Below the pieces are notes generated by a model, which saw nothing but the letters and a program-made list of their open reading frames with translations, was not told the DNA's origin and made no database searches. Made by a program: the position numbers and the translations under genes. This document shows positions 9,739 through 17,052 of a DNA stretch of 64,000 nt, one piece after another. The stretch is taken from NCBI RefSeq assembly GCF_027497495.1, contig NZ_CP114205.1:372001-436000 (forward strand), written 5' to 3'. Source of the DNA: Streptomyces tubercidicus. GTDB lineage: Bacteria; Actinomycetota; Actinomycetes; Streptomycetales; Streptomycetaceae. Each line of letters opens with the position of its first letter. Positions within the stretch are counted from its first letter, which is position 1.

Positions 9739-10655
9739 GAGCGGCTCGACGCCACGGTGTCGGGGTCGGTGGTGTGCGCGTGGCCGGCCGGGTGTGCGTG
9801 GGCGTGCTCGTGATCCCCGTCGTGGGCGTGCTCCCCGGCGTGCGAGTGCCCCGCTGCGTGAGCGTGCTCCCCGGCGTGCGAGTGCCCCGCTTCATGCGAG
9901 TGATCCGCCGCGTGGGTGTGCCCCTCCTCGCACGGCTGGCCGCCCTGGGCGTCATGGACGTGGTGGGACTTACGGGTCATGACCGGGATGTGCACCGGAG
10001 CGCCATCCCGGGCCGCCAGCGCCCGGTCCAGCAGCAGCCCGTCTCCCGTACCGCCGCGCGCCGAGGTGAAGACGACCTCCACGCCGGGGTTGATGCGTTC
10101 GACGTTGGCGCGGAACTCCTTCTCGTCGAACGACACCGCCTCGGCGATATCGGTCTTGGTGACCACCACCAGATGCGCGAGTCCGAAGGCGGTGGGGTAC
10201 TTCAGCGGCTTGTCCTCGCCCTCGGTCACCGACGCCAGCACCACCCGCAGCGTCTCCCCGAGGTCGTAGGAGGCGGGGCAGACCAGATTGCCGACGTTCT
10301 CGATGAACAGCAGCCGGGTGTCCGCGGGGAGCCAGCCGTGCAGATGCCCGCCCAGCATCTCGGCCTCCAGGTGGCACAGCCCGTCGGTGAGCACCTGTTT
10401 GACGGGCACTCCGGAGCGGGCCAGCCGGACCGCGTCGTTCTCGGTGGCGAGGTCCGCGGTGAGCGCCGCGACGGGGATGCCCCGGCTCCGGGCGAGGGTC
10501 AGCTCACGCTCCAGGAGCGCGGTCTTGCCGCTGCCGGGGCTGGAGAGCAGATTGACCAGCGCGGTGCCGCGGGCGGCGAGGTCCTCGCGCAGGGTGTGGG
10601 CACAGGCGTCGTTCTTGGCAAGGACCGCCTGTTGCAGGTCGACGACACGGCACAT
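9735..10655 (-). CDS. hypB: Nickel-insertion GTPase HypB with C-terminal His-rich tail
   Basis: A 306-residue SIMIBI GTPase that acts with HypA to deliver nickel to the hydrogenase large subunit. The P-loop is SSPGSGKTALLE (about residues 38-49) and the metal-site segment is LCHLEAEMLGGHL. The final 76 residues (231-306) hold 21 histidines in HxH/AGHSH-type repeats. Such a nickel-storage region is N-terminal in the best-known HypBs (Bradyrhizobium, Rhizobium); here it follows the GTPase domain. The N-terminus MCRVVDLQQ lacks the CxxCGC motif of E. coli HypB. ATG 10655 follows GAGGAGCGCTGAACC. It lies 3 bases after hypA. Confidence 0.95.
   Translation of the reverse strand: MCRVVDLQQAVLAKNDACAHTLREDLAARGTALVNLLSSPGSGKTALLERELTLARSRGIPVAALTADLATENDAVRLARSGVPVKQVLTDGLCHLEAEMLGGHLHGWLPADTRLLFIENVGNLVCPASYDLGETLRVVLASVTEGEDKPLKYPTAFGLAHLVVVTKTDIAEAVSFDEKEFRANVERINPGVEVVFTSARGGTGDGLLLDRALAARDGAPVHIPVMTRKSHHVHDAQGGQPCEEGHTHAADHSHEAGHSHAGEHAHAAGHSHAGEHAHDGDHEHAHAHPAGHAHTTDPDTVASSRS
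9826..9891 (-). repeat. 36-bp-period direct repeat inside hypB
   Basis: Two copies of an identical 30-base block start at 9826 and 9862, period 36. They encode duplicated AGHSHAGEHAHA in the histidine-rich tail. This suggests the tail grew by in-frame tandem duplication and may vary in length between strains. Confidence 0.8.
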
Positions 10656-10658
10656 GGT

Positions 10659-11039
10659 TCAGCGCTCCTCGGGAGTCGGGGCGTGTACCGGGGCGTCGTT
10701 CCAGCACACGCTGACGATCTGTAGTTCCCGGCCGGACAGCAGCTCGGCCGTGGCTCCGCCGCAGCCCGGACAGCACAGCTGGGGCGGCATGCCCACCGGC
10801 CAGGTGTCCGCACAGGGGCCGCAGCGGGCGCGGGCCACGACGGGGTCCGTCACCAGTTCCGCCCCCTCCAGCACCGTTCCGGCACAGGCGAGTTCGAAGG
10901 AGAAGGCCAGCGCGTCGGGGACCACCCCGGCCAGTTCGCCGACCTGCAGCCGGATGCTGTGGACGGTGGTGGCCCCGGCGGGGCGGGCCGCGCTTTCGAC
11001 CTGGTCCACGACGGCAAGCGCGATGGACATCTCGTGCAT
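10659..11039 (-). CDS. hypA: Hydrogenase nickel incorporation protein HypA
   Basis: A 126-residue HypA starting MHEMSIALAVVDQ. The N-terminal Met-His-Glu supplies the nickel ligands and the C-terminal half has a structural zinc site with two Cys pairs (RCGPC and CCPGC). HypA passes Ni to the large subunit together with HypB. ATG 11039 follows AGAGGGACCG; frame upstream to 11150 is Arg/Pro-rich and lacks family similarity. A 132-bp gap separates it from the 34-aa gene upstream, the largest spacing inside the operon, so an internal promoter for hyp genes is possible. Confidence 0.94.
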   Translation of the reverse strand: MHEMSIALAVVDQVESAARPAGATTVHSIRLQVGELAGVVPDALAFSFELACAGTVLEGAELVTDPVVARARCGPCADTWPVGMPPQLCCPGCGGATAELLSGRELQIVSVCWNDAPVHAPTPEER

Positions 11040-11171
11040 CGGTCCCTCTCTGGTGCGGGGACGGGACGACCGGGTGCCGCTCGGCTTCATTAGACGGCGC
11101 GGCCGGAGGGCGTCCGGGGTGCCTCGCCGGGGCGGCGCGGTGGCGTACACCGTTCGGTGCAGCGCCGCCCG

Positions 11172-11276
11172 TCACATGGCCCGCATGCGCAGATAGCGCT
11201 TGAGGTCGGGCAGCATCGACTTCACGACGAGGGCGAGCGCGGCGGCGGCCGCGCCGCTCAGGGCGAGCTTCAGCAT
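11172..11276 (-). CDS. 34-residue small protein in hydrogenase operon (DUF6893-like)
   Basis: Reads MLKLALSGAAAAALALVV, then KSMLPDLKRYLRMRAM, then TGA. There is a single Ala/Leu-rich hydrophobic helix followed by a basic amphipathic tail, so it is probably a tiny membrane-associated peptide. From memory it matches short actinobacterial proteins labelled DUF6893. Its ATG (11276) overlaps the end of the protease gene by seven bases, so it is translationally coupled. Function unknown; placement between the maturation protease and hypA suggests a role in hydrogenase assembly or membrane attachment (inference). Confidence 0.7.
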   Translation of the reverse strand: MLKLALSGAAAAALALVVKSMLPDLKRYLRMRAM

Positions 11277-11833
11277 GGTGTCGTGTTCCTCTCGGTGGGG
11301 TGCGGTCCGGCGGCGGACGGGGTCGGTTCCTCCGCGCCGACCAGCCGCAGGACGAGCTGTACGGCCTCGTCGACGGCGGCGTCGACGGGTGCGCTGAGTC
11401 CGATGCCTTCGGAGACATCGGCGGGTTCGCAGCCGACGACCAGCACACGCTCCGGGCGTCGGCCGCCGGTGCCCGCGCTGAGGGTGTCGAGGAGCGCGAG
11501 CACGGCGTCGGGGGTCATGTGGTGGCCGTCCAGCGCGGTGTCCGGCGGCCGGGCGGCGGGTGCGGTGGCGTCGAGGAGGTAGACGGTGCCGGGCTCGCCG
11601 CCGCGCGCGGAGGCGTCCACGAGCAGCACCGTGTGGTAGCCGTCGAGCATCTGGTAGGCGAGGTGGACGCCCCGTACCCCGACGTCGACGACCTCGACGC
11701 CGTCGGGGAGTTGGTGCTCTTCGAGCCGGCGGACGGCCTCGACGCCGAAGCCGTCGTCGCCGAGGAAGATGTTGCCGACACCGGCGATCAGCGTCTTCAC
11801 GGGCCGCCTGGCGACGGCTGCCTCGGGACTCAC
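11270..11833 (-). CDS. Hydrogenase maturation protease (HyaD/HycI family)
   Basis: A 187-residue endopeptidase that clips the C-terminal extension of the hydrogenase large subunit after nickel insertion. Motifs are TLIAGVGNIFLGDDGFGVEA (GxGNxxxxDDGxG, nickel-sensing Asp) and GYHTVLLVDA (second metal ligand region). GTG 11833 overlaps the upstream stop as GTGA; an alternative GTG sits at KTLIAGVG about ten codons further in. The Pro/Thr-rich tail (EEPTPSAAGPHPTERNTTPC) is longer than usual. Its expected substrate is HhyL encoded in the same operon. Confidence 0.9.
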   Translation of the reverse strand: MSPEAAVARRPVKTLIAGVGNIFLGDDGFGVEAVRRLEEHQLPDGVEVVDVGVRGVHLAYQMLDGYHTVLLVDASARGGEPGTVYLLDATAPAARPPDTALDGHHMTPDAVLALLDTLSAGTGGRRPERVLVVGCEPADVSEGIGLSAPVDAAVDEAVQLVLRLVGAEEPTPSAAGPHPTERNTTPC

Positions 11834-13251
11834 ATCTCCTCCAGGGGAGCGACCTCGTCGGGTTGGAAGTACAGGAACCGGCCCTGCTCGCGGCGGATGT
11901 CGACGCCCGGGTCGCCCTCCACGGTCACCGCGAGGTGCACCCCGCCGTCGACGTCGTGCAAGACCGCCTCGACATGCGCGGTGCGGCCCTGGAGGAAGAG
12001 GTCCTGGGCGTCGGTGCGCCGCAGTCCGGGGCGCAGCAGCACCCGGCTCCCGGCGCCGACCGACCGGCCGTCGATGGTGATCCGGTCGCGTACGGGATCG
12101 ACGCTGCGGTCGCTCTCCGGGTCCCACCAGGGGGTGTCCGGGCGGGTGCCGGGCACGTCCGGGGCGAACTCGTCCGGGGCGGCCGGGCCGGGTCCGGTGA
12201 CCTCGCGCAGCGCCCGTACGGCGCCGTGCAGTCGCTCCAGCACCTCGGGCGGCATGGTGTCGGCGAGCTCGATGACCTCGGCGGCGCGGGGGTCGGTGCC
12301 GCGGGCCTCGCGCTTCTCCTGGTCGGTGAGGGCCGCGGTGCGCAGGGCCAGGATCTCGTCGATCTCCAGGGCGTCGTAGAGCGCGCCGGGGCTTTCCGGG
12401 GCGATGGCCGGATGGTCCTCCAGGATGATCGGCGCGGAGAGCATCACATCGGCGCGGCCGGACGCACCGGCCAGCACGGGCCAGGCGTGCTCGTTGCGGC
12501 AGTCCGCGACGGCGCCCCTGGCCCACTCCGGCGGATCGGTCATGGACAGGAACGCGCCCGCGCTCAGGCCGAGGAAGAGGTGGGCTCCGACCAGTGAGCG
12601 GGGCAGTGCCGCGGCCCGGTCGGCCCCGGCGTCGTCCGGTTGCCAGTCGCTGGTGTTCTCGACGGTCGCGGTCAGCCGGAACACCGCGCATGGGCCGTCG
12701 AGTTCGCTCGCGGTCAGCCGGACCCGGCCGTCGATCGCGGCGCTGTGCCGCACCAGCCGTCCGACGAGGTGTCCGTCGGCGTCGTGGACCGGCTCGGTCT
12801 CCTCCCGGGCGGGCCGGGTGAAGGGGACGGTGACGCCCTCGCCGGTCAGTTTGGAGATCTCGGCGGCGAGCGTGACGCGTTCCTCGACGCCCTCGTCCCA
12901 GGGGACCAGCACCCGGTCGGGCAGTTCGAGCTCCGCCACGGTCTCGAACCCGCCGTCCTCGCAACGGCGTTGGATCGTACGCCGCTGGGCGCGTAGAAAC
13001 CGCAGCTCGGCCGAGAGCCGGGCACCGGAGCGGGGCTCCATGAGGCATTCGGTGCGCTGGAAGGAGTGCTCCGCGCTGTCGGCGCCCCAGTGCGGCGGGA
13101 CGAGCACCCCGAACTGCCAGCGGAGCTGGTTCTTGGCGGCGGACGCCCGGTACGGGTAGAGCACATAGCCCTCGAACAGCACGGCGTCCGCCACCTGGCG
13201 GGCGGCGGCGAAGCGGTCCGCCGTGTCCTCGGGCAGCACGCTGGTGGTCAC
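11830..13251 (-). CDS. Hydrogenase-operon protein of unknown function (473 aa)
   Basis: A large soluble-looking protein with no signal peptide or membrane helix. The N-terminal part contains VLFEGYVLYPYRASAAKNQL and FQRTECLMEP. The middle is rich in beta-type segments (VRLTASELDGPCAVFRLTAT). A C-terminal domain of about 90 residues reads DRITIDGRSVGAGSRVLL to FLYFQPDEVAPLEE. I cannot assign a fold or activity and see no clear metal-ligand cluster. GTG 13251 overlaps the DUF6084 stop and its own stop overlaps the protease start, so it is locked into the operon. From memory similar proteins accompany group 1h hydrogenases in other actinomycetes, which argues for a dedicated assembly or electron-transfer role (inference). 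Confidence 0.75.
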   Translation of the reverse strand: MTTSVLPEDTADRFAAARQVADAVLFEGYVLYPYRASAAKNQLRWQFGVLVPPHWGADSAEHSFQRTECLMEPRSGARLSAELRFLRAQRRTIQRRCEDGGFETVAELELPDRVLVPWDEGVEERVTLAAEISKLTGEGVTVPFTRPAREETEPVHDADGHLVGRLVRHSAAIDGRVRLTASELDGPCAVFRLTATVENTSDWQPDDAGADRAAALPRSLVGAHLFLGLSAGAFLSMTDPPEWARGAVADCRNEHAWPVLAGASGRADVMLSAPIILEDHPAIAPESPGALYDALEIDEILALRTAALTDQEKREARGTDPRAAEVIELADTMPPEVLERLHGAVRALREVTGPGPAAPDEFAPDVPGTRPDTPWWDPESDRSVDPVRDRITIDGRSVGAGSRVLLRPGLRRTDAQDLFLQGRTAHVEAVLHDVDGGVHLAVTVEGDPGVDIRREQGRFLYFQPDEVAPLEEM

Positions 13252-13952
13252 GGTGCGGTCCTCTCGCTGACGGGGCGGACGGCGGTGCCCGGGAAGAGCC
13301 GGGCGTGCGGTGCGGGCGGTGTGCTGCCGTCGGCGGCGGCCAGCAGGGACTCGACGGTCGCCTGCCAGGAGGGCAGGGCGTGCCGGGAGCGGTAGGCGAG
13401 CAGCGCGTCGAGGGTTTCGCGGGGCAGCCGCAGCCAGCCGCAGCCGGGGAAGTGCGCCTCGGTCATCTCCTGCCAGACGGCCACCGGCATCCGTACGGAC
13501 GCCTCCTTGTTCCACGGCACCGGGTGGACCTGGAAGCCCCCGGGCCCGGCGAAGACCGTGCCGGAGAACAACAGCAGCAGCGGGACCTCGCCCTCGCGCA
13601 GTGCGTGGAAGTAGCGGCCGGCCGCCACGTCCAGGTCGTAGCTGCACGGGACGGGGAGATCCACCTCGGTCTCGCCGGTGAAGCCGGGGACGACCAGGGA
13701 GACCTGGGCGAATTGGAGGGGGTGCAGGGTGCTGCCCCAGCGGGAGCGCTCGCCGAAGAGGTCGGACAGCGCCTCGGCCTCGTCGGACCGGTAGCCGCGG
13801 CGGGCCGGTTCGATACGGAGCTGGCAGCGCAGCGCGAGGGCGTGCACCCGGGCCGCGTCGGTGGCGGTGATGCGCAGCCGGAAGAGGAGGGTGGGGGCGG
13901 CCGCGTAGCGGTCGGCGCGTACGCCGGTGCAGACGAAGGACAGCTCGGTCAC
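13248..13952 (-). CDS. DUF6084-like hydrogenase-associated protein
   Basis: A 234-residue protein beginning VTELSFVCTGVRADRY and containing RRGYRSDEAEALSDLFGERS. FSGTVFAGPGGFQVHPVPWN is followed by the hydrophobic-aromatic stretch FPGCGWLRLP. It resembles DUF6084 proteins found next to actinobacterial hydrogenases (recalled, not searched). No transmembrane helix, no redox motif. GTG 13952 and its stop both overlap neighbours by four bases. Function unknown. Confidence 0.72.
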   Translation of the reverse strand: MTELSFVCTGVRADRYAAAPTLLFRLRITATDAARVHALALRCQLRIEPARRGYRSDEAEALSDLFGERSRWGSTLHPLQFAQVSLVVPGFTGETEVDLPVPCSYDLDVAAGRYFHALREGEVPLLLLFSGTVFAGPGGFQVHPVPWNKEASVRMPVAVWQEMTEAHFPGCGWLRLPRETLDALLAYRSRHALPSWQATVESLLAAADGSTPPAPHARLFPGTAVRPVSERTAP

Positions 13953-14617
13953 GGCCGGTCGTCCTCCTTCGCCTCGCGGGCCCGGCGGGCGACCTTGGTG
14001 AAGAAGTCGGCGAGCGCGGCGCGTGCCTCGGCGCCGCCGTCGAAGCCCTGCCACAACAGCCGCATCCGGCCGACGAGTTCGTAACAGATGTCGACGGGCA
14101 CCAGGTAGCAGTCGATCCGGCCCTCGGAGCGGCGCAGCAGCAGCGCCTCCACATCGGGCCGGAGGAGGGCGGCGAGCCGGCTGGCGGAGAGTACGGTCTG
14201 CCAGGTCGACGGGTCGAGTTCGCTCTCGGTGGCGCCGGCCGGGCTGGGGTAGAGGGCGGCCAGCCGGTCCTGGTCGGCGCCGCGCAGGAAGAAGGCGACG
14301 CCGACGGGGATCTGGAGTTGCTCCCAGGCCGCGTCGTCGAGGGTGTGGCCGGGGTCGACGAGATAGCGGTCGGGGACCGTACGGAACTGGCCCGCGCCGG
14401 CGCCGGGCCGGTCGAAGAGCAGCGCGCACGGGGTGCAGGCGCAGGCCAGCGCGCGGCGTTCGGTGTCGACCAGGTGGCGGTGGTTGTGCTCGGCGAGCAC
14501 CACGGCACACAGCTCGCAGCGTTCGGGGGCGGCGGGCACCGGTGCCCGGAAGCGGCGCAGACCGCGGTGGGCGGGCGGCGGCCCGAGGCGCGGGGCCGCC
14601 GTTTGCCGGCCGCTCAC
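13949..14617 (-). CDS. DUF5947-like metal-binding protein of hydrogenase operon
   Basis: A 222-residue protein with a conspicuous N-terminal ligand cluster: ERCELC, then AEHNHRHLV, then LACACTPCALLF (about residues 33-72). That is CxxC, HxHxxH-like and CxCxxC elements within 40 residues, suited to zinc or an iron-sulfur centre. It matches what I recall of DUF5947, a family tied to group 1h hydrogenase operons. The rest looks globular (WEQLQIPVGVAFFLRGADQD). GTG 14617 overlaps the upstream stop. Role unknown; an electron carrier or assembly factor is plausible. Confidence 0.75.
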   Translation of the reverse strand: MSGRQTAAPRLGPPPAHRGLRRFRAPVPAAPERCELCAVVLAEHNHRHLVDTERRALACACTPCALLFDRPGAGAGQFRTVPDRYLVDPGHTLDDAAWEQLQIPVGVAFFLRGADQDRLAALYPSPAGATESELDPSTWQTVLSASRLAALLRPDVEALLLRRSEGRIDCYLVPVDICYELVGRMRLLWQGFDGGAEARAALADFFTKVARRAREAKEDDRP

Positions 14618-15186
14618 GAGGCGGTGGCGGCGGTCGGCGGACGACGGGAGATCTGCAGCAGCGCCGGTTCGGACCGGTCGCCCGCCGCCTCCCACTGGGT
14701 CGAGGTCACCTCGGGCGCGAAGCAGGAGACGGCGGCCTCGACGGCCTGTCGGGCCTGCTGATCGGTGCTCGGGCAGCCGCAGCCGCCGGAGTCCGTGGCG
14801 CGCAGCCGCAGCGTTCCGGTGGCGGCGTCGAACTCCCCTGCTTCGGCGGGGTGTTGACGGCGAACGCTGTCCAGCGCGCGGCCGATGCGGGTGGCGGTGT
14901 CCTCGGGGTGCAGATCGTGCAGCACCAGCAGGCTGGTCACCAGTTCGTCGCGCAGCAGCGCCTGGGGGCCGTCGCCGCCCGTGCCGCTGCCCAGGAGGTG
15001 CATGATCCGGGCGAGTCCCGCGCCGTAGAAGTCCATCAGGACGCGGACGAGTTCCTCGGCGGCGGCGCTCACCTCGCGGTCGTCGCGCTGCGCGAGGCGG
15101 TCCAGCACCTCCTCGACGTGCCGGCCGGTCGCCTCGGCGTTCGGCACGGCGGCCCGGTCCGTCGCCTCCGCGGTCCGGGCGCTCAT
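14614..15186 (-). CDS. NifU-like domain protein downstream of hhyL
   Basis: A 190-residue protein. Residues about 115-180 (RIGRALDSVRRQHPAEAGEF to the CGCPST core and AVEAAVSCFAPEV) resemble the NifU C-terminal scaffold domain, but the canonical CxxC is reduced to CxC (GGCGCPST). The first 100 residues are helical. In Mycobacterium smegmatis an Fe-S protein encoded next to the Hhy large subunit (HhyE) is needed for hydrogenase function. This gene has the same position, but no Rieske motif is visible, so I do not apply the name. ATG 15186 overlaps hhyL by four bases. Confidence 0.7.
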   Translation of the reverse strand: MSARTAEATDRAAVPNAEATGRHVEEVLDRLAQRDDREVSAAAEELVRVLMDFYGAGLARIMHLLGSGTGGDGPQALLRDELVTSLLVLHDLHPEDTATRIGRALDSVRRQHPAEAGEFDAATGTLRLRATDSGGCGCPSTDQQARQAVEAAVSCFAPEVTSTQWEAAGDRSEPALLQISRRPPTAATAS

Positions 15187-16964
15187 CCGGAGAGCCCGCT
15201 CAGACCGGTGGGCACATGCATCTTCTGGACGGACTTGCCGTTGCCGACGTACATATGGACGCCGCACGGCAGACACGGGTCGAAGCTGCGCACCGTGCGC
15301 ATGATGTCGATGCCCTTGAAGTTCTCCGGGGAGTTCTCCTCGAAGATCGGGGTGTTCTGGACGGCGTCCTCGTACGGGCCGGGGGTGCCGTAGGTGTCCC
15401 GGGTGCTGGCGTTCCACGGGGTCGGCGGGTACGGGTGATAGTTGGCGATCTTGCCGTCCCGGATGACCATGTGGTGCGAGAGGACACCGCGCACCGCCTC
15501 GGTGAAGCCACAGCCGATGGACTCGTCGGGGACCTCGAACTTCTCCCACGTCTGGGTGCGTCCGGCGCGGACCTCCTCCAGGCCCTGCTCCGCGAAGTGC
15601 AGCGCCATGGCGGCGGAGTACGCCTGGAAGTAGGTGCGGGCCCGGTTGCGCTCCAGCGCGTTGCTCCACTTGGGGATCTTCCACTCGAAGCGCGCCTCGG
15701 GCCGGGTCATGCTGCGCGGCAGGTCGATGACGACGCTCTGGCCGGTGGCCTTGACGTACGGGGTGTCGACGAGGCCGGACAGCGCGGTGGACCACAGCCG
15801 GGCGATCGGGCCGCCGCCGGTGTCCAGGGCCAGATGCTCCTTGCCGTCGAACCATCGTGGGGACATCACCCAGCTGTACTTGTCGTTGAAGTCCCGCTTC
15901 TGCGGGGCGGGGATGGTGTGCTGGTTCCAGGGGTGGCGCGGGTCGACGGGGTTGCCGAGCGGGTCATGGGTGACGAACTGCTCCTGGCCTTCCCAGTCCT
16001 GGTAGTAGGAGCTGCCCAGCAGGATCCGGATGCCGAGGTTGATCTCGGTGAGGTCGTTGGTGACCAGCTTGCCGTCGACGATGATGCCTGGGGTGACGAA
16101 CATCTTCCGTCCCCAGTCCGTCATGTTGCGATAGGTGAAGTCGCAGTGGTCCGGGTCGTTGAGCGCGCCCCAGCAGCCCAGCAGGACGCGCCGCCGGCCG
16201 ACCTCCTCGTACCCGGGCAGCGCCTCGTAGAAGAAGTCGAACAGGTCGTCATGGAGCGGGACGACCCGCTTCATGAACTCGACGTAGCGCATCAGCCGGC
16301 TGAGGTAGTCGGTGAACAGCTGGACGCTGGCGACGGTGCCGACGCCGCCCGGGTAGAGCGTGGAGGGGTGCACATGGCGGCCCTCCATCAGGCAGAACAT
16401 CTCCCGGGTGTAGCGGCTGACCTGGAGGGCCTCGCGGTAGAACTCGCCCTCGATGGGGTTGAGGGAGGACATGATGTCGGCGATGGTGCGGTAGCCGTGC
16501 TCGCCGGCGTGGGGGGCCTCGGTGCGCTGGGCCAGCTCCCAGACGCCGGGGTTGGTCTCACGGACCATCTTTTCGCAGTAGTCGACCCCGACCAGGTTCT
16601 CCTGGAAGATGTTGTGGTCGAACATGTACTCGGCGGACTCGCCGAGGTTGATGATCCACTCCCCCAGGTGCGGGGGCTTCACCCCGTAGGCCATGTTCTG
16701 GGTGTACACCGAGCAGGTGGCGTGGTTGTCGCCGCAGATACCGCAGATCCGGCTGGTGATGAAGTGTGCGTCGCGCGGGTCCTTGCCGCGCATGAAGACG
16801 CTGTAGCCACGGAAGACGGACGAGGTGCTGTAGCACTCCGCCACCCGCTTCTGCTTGAAGTCGATCTTGGTGTGGATGCCGAGGCTGCCCACGATCCGGG
16901 TGATCGGATCCCAGGACATCTCCGTCAGACCGCTGCGGTCGGCCGCCTTCGTTCTCGGTGCCAT
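15183..16964 (-). CDS. hhyL: [NiFe]-hydrogenase large subunit, group 1h (actinobacterial high-affinity type)
   Basis: A 593-residue catalytic subunit holding the Ni-Fe site. The L1 motif is SRICGICGDNHATC (Cys74, Cys77) and the L2 motif FDPCLPCGVH (Cys564, Cys567, His570). The long L1 context GICGDNHATCSVY is typical of the group 1h/5 enzymes that oxidise atmospheric-level H2. After His570 a 23-residue tail (MYVGNGKSVQKMHVPTG onward) should be removed by the operon's maturation protease. ATG 16964 is chosen; it lies 88 bp downstream of hhyS. Four-base overlap with the next gene couples translation. Confidence 0.96.
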   Translation of the reverse strand: MAPRTKAADRSGLTEMSWDPITRIVGSLGIHTKIDFKQKRVAECYSTSSVFRGYSVFMRGKDPRDAHFITSRICGICGDNHATCSVYTQNMAYGVKPPHLGEWIINLGESAEYMFDHNIFQENLVGVDYCEKMVRETNPGVWELAQRTEAPHAGEHGYRTIADIMSSLNPIEGEFYREALQVSRYTREMFCLMEGRHVHPSTLYPGGVGTVASVQLFTDYLSRLMRYVEFMKRVVPLHDDLFDFFYEALPGYEEVGRRRVLLGCWGALNDPDHCDFTYRNMTDWGRKMFVTPGIIVDGKLVTNDLTEINLGIRILLGSSYYQDWEGQEQFVTHDPLGNPVDPRHPWNQHTIPAPQKRDFNDKYSWVMSPRWFDGKEHLALDTGGGPIARLWSTALSGLVDTPYVKATGQSVVIDLPRSMTRPEARFEWKIPKWSNALERNRARTYFQAYSAAMALHFAEQGLEEVRAGRTQTWEKFEVPDESIGCGFTEAVRGVLSHHMVIRDGKIANYHPYPPTPWNASTRDTYGTPGPYEDAVQNTPIFEENSPENFKGIDIMRTVRSFDPCLPCGVHMYVGNGKSVQKMHVPTGLSGLSG

Positions 16965-17052
16965 CGTGAGTGCCGTGCCCTTCTTTTGCGCGCGGAGGTG
17001 GGGTCGGACGGAGGGTCCGGGATGCTGTCGAACGGCTACCGGCGGGAGGTGC

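Noticed and set aside
7126..9813. 895-codon open frame on the plus strand over hypF
   Set aside because: It is antisense to a full-length HypF with all domains; long spurious frames are normal at this GC content and the product is low-complexity Gly/Arg/Val.
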